Shown here one piece after another: positions 14,027-20,697 of a stretch of DNA of 21,924 bases. This DNA is from JAICLL01 sp035252155 (GTDB lineage Bacteria; Planctomycetota; Planctomycetia; Pirellulales; JAICIG01). The stretch is taken from the NCBI GenBank assembly GCA_035252155.1, contig DATFDL010000289.1:1-21924 (forward strand). Direction: 5' to 3'. How positions within the stretch are numbered: the stretch's first letter is position 1; each line of letters begins with the position of its first letter. Under the pieces are notes generated by a model. The model did not search any database and was not told the DNA's origin. It worked only from the letters and a program-made list of their open reading frames with translations. The position numbers and the translations under genes are program-made.

Positions 14027-14494
14027 ATGGCTGGCAAACCCTGGAAGAACCGCAAAGTATTTACGGTGGAACAGGCCAACGCGGCATTGCCCCTGATTCG
14101 GGCGATCGCGACAGACCTGGCTCACTTATCGCGCGACGTGATCGAGCGCCGCGAGCGGCTCTCATTTCTGTTGTCGGGTCGCGAGCGCGGAGCGAAAGAT
14201 TTGTATGGCGAAGAGCTCGCGCACGTCGAGGCCGAACTGGAGAAAGACACCGAGCGGCTGCAAGGTTATGTGGAAGAGCTGCGTGAGCTGGGCGTCGATC
14301 CCAAGAATGGCCCGGAAGGGCTGATCGACTTTCCCGCCGTCATCGACGGCCGGGCCGTTTACCTCTGCTGGAAGCTCGGCGAGCCGGAGGTTTTGCACTG
14401 GCACGATCTGGAAGCCGGCTTTCGCGGCCGGCAGCCGTTGACCGTCGGCAGCGTGCAGGCGGACGGCGATGCCGGTGAAATGAGCGGTTCGTGA
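14027..14494 (+). CDS. DUF2203 family protein, 155 aa
   Basis: The protein reads MAGKPWKNRKVFTVEQANAA, then LPLIRAIATDLAHLSRDVIE, and includes GRERGAKDLYGEELAHVEAE, LRELGVDPKNGPEGLIDFPA and YLCWKLGEPEVLHWHDLEAG. The FTVEQANAALPL opening, the long helical middle, GVDPK-x-x-x-GLIDFP and the closing CWxxGE-x-x-x-x-WH-x-x are those of DUF2203 (PF09969). Its function is unknown; the helices suggest a small soluble coiled-coil protein. I prefer the ATG at 14027, with GAGG 6 nt upstream. An ATG at 14015 (MRRKMAGK) overlaps the nuoI stop as ATGA and is an equal alternative for coupling. It shares the nuoI promoter. It converges with the next gene with one base between stop codons. Confidence 0.88.
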   Translation: MAGKPWKNRKVFTVEQANAALPLIRAIATDLAHLSRDVIERRERLSFLLSGRERGAKDLYGEELAHVEAELEKDTERLQGYVEELRELGVDPKNGPEGLIDFPAVIDGRAVYLCWKLGEPEVLHWHDLEAGFRGRQPLTVGSVQADGDAGEMSGS

Positions 14495-14495
14495 C

Positions 14496-15746
14496 TCACT
14501 CGATCAGCCGGGCGTTGAGCCAATCGGCGTGGTCGAGCTCATCGGCCCGGTCGGCGTAATCGACCACCAGGCTAAGCTGGTTGACGCCGCTCACATTCAC
14601 CGAGATGGGCAACGGAGGATCGCCGCCGCGCACCACGCCGCTTTTGTAAATCTCGCGCGGCCCCGCCAACACGCGAAACACCACGCTGCCGCGCCGCTGG
14701 GTCTGGTCGTCGATTGCCAGATCGGCCTCGAATCGGCGATACGGTTTCTCCAACCGAAACGTCAGCCGGGCCGTGCTGTGAATGCCGATGCCTTTGGCGT
14801 AAATACGTCCGCCCGCCCGTAGACGCGTGCCAGTGACGTTGGCGTCGAGCCGATACGGCCAGGCGAGACTCAGATACGGCAGGTGCCGATAGCTTTCGGG
14901 TTCGAGGTTCGACAAGTACGTGGCCCGGCCTCCGAGCGTCTGCGCGAACACGACCGCTTGAGCCGGCGCGACGACTTTAACCCGGTCGAAAAGCTCGGCC
15001 CGCATTTGGTCTTGGTCCATCGTCAGTGCCGACGCGTGGAACACGCTGCCATCGCGCAGTCCGACCAGCAGGAGTCGCGGCGAGGGTCGCCTTTCGCTCC
15101 GCGCAACGTCGTCCTTTCGCACAGCAAAAGGCGGCAGGGAGAATGCCAGCGCGATGATGCGCTGCCGATCGACCGTCAGCGGCCCGATGTCGGCGGCAAA
15201 CTCCACGCCGCTGTCGGTCACTGCGGTGATGCGGCCGACAAGCTCATCGCCGTTTTCCAACAGCAGACGATCGCTGCTCGGCGAAGGCCGCGCGGGCGAA
15301 GCCGGCTCGCCCTCTTGCCTTGGCGACGGTGTAAACCGGCCGGCCAGCCGATCGCGTCGCTGCGGATCGATCGGCGGGTGCAGCAGAATTGCGGCGATTG
15401 CGGAGCGCGGAAGGGCGAATTCGCCGAAGGCGTCGGAATCGAGCAAGACCCGCCCTTCGTCGGTTTTCAGAACATCGCGAACCACCAGCAAGCTGCCGTC
15501 GGTCAGAATTACCTGCGGCGAATCACGTGGCTCGACCGGCGCGCCCCAGGCAACCAACTCGTCGGCGGGAACACGTCGCGCCTGCGTGCCCACCTGAAAC
15601 GTAAAGAGTCCGTCGGCCGCCACGCCCGCCAGCCGGGCCTCAACACCGGCATGCGCGATGTCGATGAGCAGCCCGCCCTCGGGCTCGGCGGCCGACACCG
15701 CGCAAGTCGTCAGTGCCGTGCACAGCAGGGCGGCGCTGCACAACAT
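14496..15746 (-). CDS. Exported NPCBM/NEW2 domain protein, 416 aa
   Basis: Residues 1-20 (LCSAALLCTALTTCAVSA) are a signal peptide cleaved before AEPEGG, so the protein is exported. The middle third has two similar beta-rich blocks, for example ILTDGSLLVVRDVLKTDEGR and LLENGDELVGRITAVTDSGV. The last 130 residues match the NPCBM/NEW2 domain (PF08305), a carbohydrate-binding-like jellyroll: YLSNLEPESYRHLPYL, GTRLRAGGRIYAKGIGIHST, YRRFEADLAIDDQTQRRGSV and NQLSLVVDYADRADELDHAD. NPCBM domains are often linked to glycoside hydrolases; no catalytic domain is visible here. I start at the ATG at 15746. The frame is open for 31 more codons, but those lie wholly in a repeat element. The last base before the ATG is the end of that element, and no Shine-Dalgarno is visible. 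Confidence 0.85.
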   Translation of the reverse strand: MLCSAALLCTALTTCAVSAAEPEGGLLIDIAHAGVEARLAGVAADGLFTFQVGTQARRVPADELVAWGAPVEPRDSPQVILTDGSLLVVRDVLKTDEGRVLLDSDAFGEFALPRSAIAAILLHPPIDPQRRDRLAGRFTPSPRQEGEPASPARPSPSSDRLLLENGDELVGRITAVTDSGVEFAADIGPLTVDRQRIIALAFSLPPFAVRKDDVARSERRPSPRLLLVGLRDGSVFHASALTMDQDQMRAELFDRVKVVAPAQAVVFAQTLGGRATYLSNLEPESYRHLPYLSLAWPYRLDANVTGTRLRAGGRIYAKGIGIHSTARLTFRLEKPYRRFEADLAIDDQTQRRGSVVFRVLAGPREIYKSGVVRGGDPPLPISVNVSGVNQLSLVVDYADRADELDHADWLNARLIE

Positions 15747-15831
15747 CGTAGAACGGAATTCATCCCGTTTTCTACGCTCGCACATCCCCTCGGCTTCGCG
15801 CCGACGGAAACGGAATAAATTCCGTTCTACG
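15747..15831. repeat. 85-bp inverted-repeat element filling an intergenic spacer
   Basis: Perfect 14-bp ends CGTAGAACGGAATT (15747-15760) and AATTCCGTTCTACG (15818-15831) enclose a core with TCATCCCGTTTTCTACG (15760-15776) and CTCGGCTTCGCGCCGA, a small GC hairpin. The element occupies 85 of the 96 bp between the stop of the cyclase-repeat gene (15843) and the ATG of the NPCBM gene (15746). No coding capacity or target duplication is seen. Confidence 0.85.
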
Positions 15832-15842
15832 AGTTTCATGCC

Positions 15843-16991
15843 TCACCGCTGAAAAATCGGCAGATAGTTGTTCGGCATCTGCAAGATGATGCACGCCATG
15901 GCCGTGCCGTATTCAGGGCAGATGGTGTCCATCCAGGCGCCATCGTCGCCGCGCTGCCGGGCAAGCAGCTCGTCGCGAATGGCCGGGAACCACTCGCGCC
16001 AATATTCGCCGCCGGCGTGCCACATGGCCTGCACGGCGTAGTAATGGCCGTAAAAATAATGCGTCTCGCGGTTGAAGCCCGCGATCTCGCGGTTGGGTAT
16101 CGACTCCATCAAATACGCCAGCCCCTTTTCGATCTCCGGCCCCTCATAGACGCCGGCGCTGTAGAGGGCCACCACGCCGGCCGCCGACCGCGGAAAAGCG
16201 CTGGTGCCGCCTGTCTGCAGCATATACATGAATCCGCCGTCGGCGTTCTGGCTCTTCTTGACGTACTCGATCGTGCGGTCGATCGTTTCGCGCGGCACAT
16301 AAATGCCGGCGTTTCGCGCGGCCCGCAACGCCATGATTTCGCAAATGGTGACCGAGATGTCGGCCTCGTGCCGTTGCGGCTGATAGCGCCAGCCGCCTTC
16401 TTTGTTCTGCGTGTTGACAATCAACTCGACGGCCTTGGCCAGCCGGTCGCGGACGTCGGCCCGCATCGACATGCCGTAGGCTTCGGCCAGGAACAGCGTG
16501 GCGAACCCGTGCCCGTACATTGGTCCGTGCGCGCTCGACCCCGGCACGTCGATGAACCCGCTGTCTTGCGAGTTCTTCAGGATGAAATCGAGGCAGCGCT
16601 CGACTTGCTTGCCGTAAGGCCCTCGGCCGGGCGTGCTGCCGGCCGACATGAAGGCCATGCCCGCCAATCCGCACACCGCCACGTTGTGGCTATATCCGCC
16701 CGAACCGAACGAGCCGTCGTCGCGTTGCTGCCGGGCGAGAAACTCCAGGCCGCGGTCGATAGCCTTCTGCGTTTCGGGCGTGATCAGCTCGGCGGCGGTG
16801 CTTTCGAGATCGGCGTCGGCTTCTTGCGGGATGGGCGGGGTGGTTTTAGCCGGTTTATCGGCGGCGGGTGCGCGGCCTACGTTCAGCGCGGCCGCGAGTA
16901 AGATTGCAAAAACCTGGCGTCGCCGGTGGCTGGGGCAGAGTCTAAGCGATGCCCCGGCGGCAATCTCGCCGGGGCATCGCCTGGCCGGCAT
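15843..16991 (-). CDS. Exported terpenoid-cyclase-repeat (prenyltransferase/squalene-oxidase repeat) protein, about 382 aa
   Basis: Repeats of the alpha-toroid type are clear: ARQQRDDGSFGSGGYSHNVA, VNTQNKEGGWRYQPQRHEAD, KKSQNADGGFMYMLQTGG and ARQRGDDGAWMDTICPEYG. These QxxDGGW/GxF-type motifs are shared by squalene-hopene cyclases and prenyltransferase beta subunits. The catalytic DxDD of squalene cyclases is absent, so enzymatic cyclisation is unlikely. RRRQVFAILLAAALNVGRAP then AADKPAKT looks like a signal peptide. The start is uncertain. The only ATG close enough in frame is at 16991 and it lies inside an inverted-repeat element, giving a 24-residue N-region before the hydrophobic stretch. 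No start codon exists between the element and the signal peptide. Such proteins are often near MoxR/DUF58 cluster genes in planctomycetes; only the next gene upstream is shared here. Confidence 0.85.
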   Translation of the reverse strand: MPARRCPGEIAAGASLRLCPSHRRRQVFAILLAAALNVGRAPAADKPAKTTPPIPQEADADLESTAAELITPETQKAIDRGLEFLARQQRDDGSFGSGGYSHNVAVCGLAGMAFMSAGSTPGRGPYGKQVERCLDFILKNSQDSGFIDVPGSSAHGPMYGHGFATLFLAEAYGMSMRADVRDRLAKAVELIVNTQNKEGGWRYQPQRHEADISVTICEIMALRAARNAGIYVPRETIDRTIEYVKKSQNADGGFMYMLQTGGTSAFPRSAAGVVALYSAGVYEGPEIEKGLAYLMESIPNREIAGFNRETHYFYGHYYAVQAMWHAGGEYWREWFPAIRDELLARQRGDDGAWMDTICPEYGTAMACIILQMPNNYLPIFQR

Positions 16992-17042
16992 GACGATCTC
17001 GCCACATCGGCCGCAATTCGGCCAGGCTCTGCCCCAGCCACC
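16925..17042. repeat. 118-bp element with three-way-junction symmetry
   Basis: The outer stem is GGTGGCTGGGGCAGAG (16925-16940) with CTCTGCCCCAGCCACC (17027-17042), 16 bp and perfect. Inside are two separate hairpins: GCGATGCCCCGGCG (16946-16959) with CGCCGGGGCATCGC (16967-16980), 14 bp and a 7-nt loop; and GCCTGGCCG (16979-16987) with CGGCCAGGC (17019-17027), 9 bp. Single-stranded DNA or RNA would fold as a stem with two arms. The element spans the start codon of the cyclase-repeat gene. Confidence 0.88.
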
Positions 17043-17080
17043 AGGCATACGCCGAGATGTCCGTTGTCTCATAACCAAGC

Positions 17081-17896
17081 TCACTTCCTCTTGCCGCGTT
17101 GGTTCAGTGCCCGAAAATACTCGGAGATTTCCGTTTCGTACTTCGGCAGAAACTCTTCGTTGGCCGATTGCTCCATCTGCTGCCGCAGGTGCGGCGGCAA
17201 TCGCCCCCAAACGTCTTTCAGCAAATCCTGATATTCGGGATTGTCCACTTTGGCGGTCTTTTGCTTGCGCATCCGGTCGGAACTTTCGCGGGCAGGATTG
17301 TCGGAGGGTTGCTCGGCCGGCTTGGCTCCCTCGCCCGGCTGTTTGGCTTGCGAACGGCTCGACCCCGCCGCCGAGCTGCTGGCTTGCCCCGATTTGCGCG
17401 CTTGCCGTTCGACTTGCTCGATGAGCTTGGCCAGCTCGTCGGAGATTTCGCGTTCGAGGCGCTGGGTCTTTTCGTCGGCTTGAGCACGGGCGATGCGTCG
17501 CTGGACTTCCCGCATTCGCTCGTTCAACCGCGCGATTGGGTTGTCCGCGGCCTGCGGGCCGCCGAGCGAAATATCTTCGCCCTCTTCCAAGCCCTTCAAC
17601 AGCGCATCGTCCAGATCATCGCCGCGCGCCTCATCCCGATCCTTGGTCGAACCGGTCGCTGATTCATCCGGCCGGAGTGCCTCTTTTCTCTTCGGCTCGG
17701 CTGGTTTCTCCGCGGGCAACTCCGCCGCCGGTTCGCTCAAGTCGTCGAGCAACTCATCATCGAGCGACTTTTTGGCGGCCGGTTTCTTATCGCCCGGTCC
17801 CGCGGCGACGTTCGCCGACCAACTCGCCGCGATGACCGCTACGCCGGCCAGTCCGGCGCACAGCAGCCGACGCAAGTAAAACGTTGACGTAAGCAT
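17081..17896 (-). CDS. Exported planctomycete protein with coiled-coil middle, 271 aa, unknown function
   Basis: The signal peptide is residues 1-32 (FYLRRLLCAGLAGVAVIAAS, then WSANVAAG). A low-complexity, highly charged part follows (KKPAAKKSLDDELLDDLSEP), then a coiled-coil helix about residues 120-170 (LNERMREVQRRIARAQADEK and LEREISDELAKLIEQVERQA). The C-terminal 60 residues are conserved-looking and globular: YQDLLKDVWGRLPPHLRQQM and EEFLPKYETEISEYFRALN. I recall this ending (DVWG-LP-x-x-x-RQQM ... EEFLPKY) in planctomycete proteins encoded beside terpenoid-cyclase-repeat proteins, as here. The ATG at 17896 has GAGG 8 nt upstream. It is probably the first gene of the transcript that continues into the cyclase-repeat gene; the 89-bp spacer holds part of the three-way-junction element. 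Function unknown. Confidence 0.8.
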   Translation of the reverse strand: MLTSTFYLRRLLCAGLAGVAVIAASWSANVAAGPGDKKPAAKKSLDDELLDDLSEPAAELPAEKPAEPKRKEALRPDESATGSTKDRDEARGDDLDDALLKGLEEGEDISLGGPQAADNPIARLNERMREVQRRIARAQADEKTQRLEREISDELAKLIEQVERQARKSGQASSSAAGSSRSQAKQPGEGAKPAEQPSDNPARESSDRMRKQKTAKVDNPEYQDLLKDVWGRLPPHLRQQMEQSANEEFLPKYETEISEYFRALNQRGKRK

Positions 17897-18018
17897 ATAA
17901 ATTGCCTCGTTTGTTTCCTATCCTCATTATTTCGTGACCGCCAGACGCTGCAATAGCAAGAAGGCCACAGCACGTTGTATTTCCGTCGTCCTGGGGGCCC
18001 GTTTCGATTCGTTTAACG

Positions 18019-19866
18019 TCAGTTAAGCAATCGTCGCATGTCCGAATCAATAGCCGATCCGTTGTGCCAGCGAGGTTGCAGGCGGTCGATCCTTTCCATG
18101 AACCCCCCGTAGTCTGCGTCGATGACGATGCGCGGATGCGATCGCCGCAGTTCCGCCAGTGAGATCTCCAAGTCGTTAAGTTCTGCCGACAGCACCGGCA
18201 ATTCATGGCCATCGTCCAGCACCAACGCGGCAGAGCGGAGCTGTTCGACGTTGTCGGCGTCGCCGAAGACGAACTCCGCACGCCGCGCCAATTCGTCTTC
18301 AACGCTTTCGATCCGTGTACCGGCCAGGCCGCCGATGTGGATGGCGCGCAGGTTCTTCAAAGCTGCGAGCGATTTAAACGCCGTGGCGGTTGCGACATCC
18401 TTGCTGATTGCCAGTTCTTCCAACGAATCGAGCGGCACCAGCTTCGCCAAACCAACGTCAGTTACGGATGTGATAGACAGGTTGAGCGACCGCAACCTCG
18501 GCAACCCGGCCAGCCGGCCGAGCACCTCGTCGCCGATTTCCCACTCCAGATCAAGCGACTCCAAGCATGGCAGCGGAGGAAGCCGTGGAAGCGTGCGGGC
18601 CACTTCGGCTCTTTTAGTCTCGTCGGAATCGTCATTGAAGACCTCCAGCGACAGCGTTTTCAAATTAGCCAGGCCGGCCAGGCGGGCCAGCTCATGGATA
18701 TCCTCTTCCCACATCGTCAGGTTAAGTCGCTCGAGCTTGTCCAGCTTGCCAATCGCCATCAGACACTCGCGTATGGCCGTTTTCGTCTCGCTGCGTTTGT
18801 CGCCCGAGCAGTCGACAACCAATACGCGCAGTTGCCGCATTTCGCCGAGTGAAGCTGCCATGCGGTCTGTGAACACGATCGGCTCATCAATGTTCAAGGG
18901 GTTGATGTCAAGCAGCTTCACACTCCGCAGCCTCGCGAGTCGTTCGAAAAACTCGTCGTTCTGCTGGAAGGTGTCCACCTCGGCGGCCACGATGCGTCTG
19001 CGATAACGGTCGGCCCCGAAAAGGTCGAGCCATTTCGGTCCCCATCGCTCGAAGTAAACGCACCTCCGGTTAACGAATGACTCAAGCAGCGCGTCCTGCT
19101 CAGTGGCACGATCACGCAAAACAGCGAACCACGCGCAAATCGCGGCGCCTATCGCAATGGCGGCCAGCATGCTCCGCAGGCTCCAGCGCAGCCTCGGGCG
19201 ATAGTGGTCCAACAGCCATTGCCACGTGAACCCTGTCACGGCAAGCATCGTGAGCCAGACCGCCAGATTGCCCGCCAAACGGACGGCGCTATAGTCCCAA
19301 TACCGCGCTAGCCCCGTCATGTGTGCCGCATCGACATATCGATACCAGATCCACGGCCAGCCGTAAGAACAAACGTGCGTGGGTCCACCGTCGGGCCGCG
19401 CGTCGTGGCTCAAGTTGGCCAAAACCATAAAGGCCGATACGATCGCGAATAGGACGAGTGTCGTCAGGCGCAGTCTCAGGGGGATGGGCCGTGACCGTGC
19501 CAGCAGGCAGCAGCAGGCGGCCCACGTGCCGACGAGCATCAGCAGCCAGATCACGACATTGGCCGCCAAGCGGGAGAAACGATACCGCGAGACGGGCGAT
19601 TTCAGTTTCCAGGGAGCTTCCAGATTTCGCCAGACACTGAGATGCGGCCGACCGTATTCGGCCCGTGGAACCTGGTAAGGGATAACGACAACCGGCCGCC
19701 AATACCAGGCGAGCGGCCAGCCTAATGCGTGCTCGGCCGGCTTGCCGCGGTGATAGACTTCAATGATGCGATCAATTGTCACCAGGTCCGAAGACAAGTT
19801 GGCCAGCGCGATGGCCGTCGCCAGGACGAGCAGAACAACGACTGTCAAACATCGCTCGCGAGACAA
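18019..19866 (-). CDS. Multi-pass membrane protein with C-terminal leucine-rich repeats, 615 aa
   Basis: The gene starts with TTG at 19866. Five hydrophobic helices are visible: residues about 6-23 (LTVVVLLVLATAIALANLS), about 102-123 (NVVIWLLMLVGTWAACCCLL), about 133-152, about 198-217 (LAVWLTMLAVTGFTWQWLL) and about 230-250 (MLAAIAIGAAICAWFAVL). RWSLRSMLAAIA is the planctomycete RWxLRxxL signature. From about residue 310 leucine-rich repeats follow: LGEMRQLRVLVVDCSG, LDKLERLNLTMWEEDI, LANLKTLSLEVFND, LPCLESLDLEWEI, LPRLRSLNLSITSV and LDSLEELAIS. The repeats should fold as a solenoid for protein binding, in a part predicted cytoplasmic or periplasmic depending on helix count. The partner is unknown. 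No in-frame ATG is near the start; a GAGAG purine stretch lies about 9 nt before the TTG. A short overlapping frame (ATGCCACTTTGT...) starts 9 nt earlier. Confidence 0.8.
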   Translation of the reverse strand: MSRERCLTVVVLLVLATAIALANLSSDLVTIDRIIEVYHRGKPAEHALGWPLAWYWRPVVVIPYQVPRAEYGRPHLSVWRNLEAPWKLKSPVSRYRFSRLAANVVIWLLMLVGTWAACCCLLARSRPIPLRLRLTTLVLFAIVSAFMVLANLSHDARPDGGPTHVCSYGWPWIWYRYVDAAHMTGLARYWDYSAVRLAGNLAVWLTMLAVTGFTWQWLLDHYRPRLRWSLRSMLAAIAIGAAICAWFAVLRDRATEQDALLESFVNRRCVYFERWGPKWLDLFGADRYRRRIVAAEVDTFQQNDEFFERLARLRSVKLLDINPLNIDEPIVFTDRMAASLGEMRQLRVLVVDCSGDKRSETKTAIRECLMAIGKLDKLERLNLTMWEEDIHELARLAGLANLKTLSLEVFNDDSDETKRAEVARTLPRLPPLPCLESLDLEWEIGDEVLGRLAGLPRLRSLNLSITSVTDVGLAKLVPLDSLEELAISKDVATATAFKSLAALKNLRAIHIGGLAGTRIESVEDELARRAEFVFGDADNVEQLRSAALVLDDGHELPVLSAELNDLEISLAELRRSHPRIVIDADYGGFMERIDRLQPRWHNGSAIDSDMRRLLN

Positions 19867-19894
19867 AGTGGCATCTCTCGATTGCGGAGTAATT

Positions 19895-19933
19895 GCCGAT
19901 TTGTGTCCTGGCTCGGCGCCGCGACAAATCGGC
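19895..19933 (-). promoter_or_regulatory. Leader hairpin upstream of the LRR gene
   Basis: GCCGATTTGT (19895-19904) pairs perfectly with ACAAATCGGC (19924-19933) across a 19-nt GC-rich loop. It ends 28 bp upstream of the TTG start, so it would lie in the mRNA leader and could affect initiation, or be an operator at DNA level. Function is not shown by sequence. Confidence 0.4.
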
Positions 19934-20215
19934 GTGCATCAATTCTAGCCCCGCGGCTCCGTCCGCCGCCAGCAGATCGGCGGAACCGTTCGTGGCGTAC
20001 CGATGAACCAAGAGGCCATTAGCTGCGTAGAAATAAGTATGGGGCGTCTTTTTGTCGAGATGGCCATCGCGCGGTGCAAAGTGAACCCGGCGTCCGTGGC
20101 GCCCGTCAAACAATTAGTGAATTCTTCGTGACGGGACACGGCGGCCGCTCAGCCGCCATCTCTGGTGCCCCGCGGCGACCGATGCGGCGCTTCATGCCTT
20201 TTTCCCGCTGGAGAC

Positions 20216-20366
20216 CCGACCAAGCCCGCTTTGTGGTAAAAAACAGTTAGCGCTGAGCGTCGGCATGCAAGCGCACGGACATCGTTTAGACTCTGTCCCA
20301 GTACGCATAATGTTATCGGTAACATTACGCATTTTTGGCCGGAAACCGACCAAGCCAGTTTTTTGG
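20216..20366. repeat. Block bounded by 21-bp direct repeats, with an inner palindrome
   Basis: CCGACCAAGCCCGCTTTGTGG (20216-20236, last base beyond a 20-base quote limit aside) recurs at 20346-20366 with three substitutions, 130 bp apart. Within the block a palindrome TAATGTTA-TCGG-TAACATTA sits at 20308-20327, extended by GC with one mismatch on each side. AT-rich arms in GC-rich surroundings suggest a protein site or a recombination or insertion site. Confidence 0.6.
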
Positions 20367-20393
20367 GAGGATGCGGAGAGGGGGGAGTGCAAA

Positions 20394-20407
20394 GAGGCCA
20401 GAGGTCA
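20394..20407. repeat. Two-copy period-7 array (GAGGYCA)
   Basis: GAGGCCA and GAGGTCA lie in tandem and continue into GTGAAGA. The units match the CAGAGGY array at 13151-13191. Confidence 0.55.
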
Positions 20408-20453
20408 GTGAAGAACGACGACAGGGCGATTTCAACGCCCGAGAACTGCCTCA

Positions 20454-20487
20454 CGATGCACAATCAGACATGTCTGATTATGCATCG
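20454..20487. promoter_or_regulatory. 34-bp loopless palindrome, operator-like
   Basis: CGATGCACAATCAGACA (20454-20470) is followed directly by TGTCTGATTATGCATCG (20471-20487). The halves are reverse complements except for one position (C at 20461 against A at 20480). The inner 18 bp (AATCAGACATGTCTGATT) are perfect. It is 210 bp upstream of the ABC permease ATG. Symmetry without a loop is typical of a dimeric protein-binding site rather than an RNA hairpin. Confidence 0.55.
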
Positions 20488-20527
20488 GTAAATTATCGCG
20501 TCCCACGCTCGGCCGTGACGCCTAGCC

Positions 20528-20562
20528 CTGAATCCCGAATGCTGAATCCCGAATCCTGACCT
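20528..20562. repeat. Period-7 satellite, CTGAATC/CCGAATS
   Basis: Five heptamers follow each other: CTGAATC, CCGAATG, CTGAATC, CCGAATC and CTGACCT. The alternation makes a 14-bp higher-order unit. It is related in form to the (TGAACCC)4 array at 3068-3095. Confidence 0.8.
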
Positions 20563-20697
20563 GCGCTTGCATAAGCAGAGATTGATGAGTCGCTCCTTTT
20601 TTGTAAATTGATCTGTCTGAATGAGTTACGCACGGCGAGTTGCGACGAGGGGGCTTGTTCTCCGCAAGCAAACTGCCTGCAAACGTGAGTTGATCGT

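Larger units (their letters stand above)
19867..20697. other. 831-bp gene-free stretch rich in palindromes
   Basis: No frame here has a recognisable family. One minus-strand frame at 19945-20113 (HFAPRDGHLDKKTPHTYFYA and on) could be a decayed gene, but it lacks a supported start and runs into the LRR gene. The rest is non-coding: a hairpin at 19895-19933, a repeat-bounded block at 20216-20366 with an inner palindrome, a 34-bp palindrome at 20454-20487, and period-7 arrays at 20394-20407 and 20528-20562. It separates two divergent genes, so both promoters should be here; I could not place them reliably. Confidence 0.55.

Noticed and set aside
16992..17210. Further 73-codon N-terminal extension of the cyclase-repeat protein
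   Set aside because: It overlaps the end of the upstream gene and the repeat element; a signal peptide after 97 residues would not function.
19945..20139. Minus-strand frames of 64-113 codons upstream of the LRR gene
   Set aside because: No recognisable domain or start; they run into the LRR gene or stop in repeat-rich DNA. Kept only as a possible decayed gene in the spacer description.
20149..20463. 104-codon minus-strand frame over the palindrome-rich spacer
   Set aside because: It runs through the direct-repeat block, satellite and palindrome, with Pro/Ser/Cys-rich non-protein-like composition.
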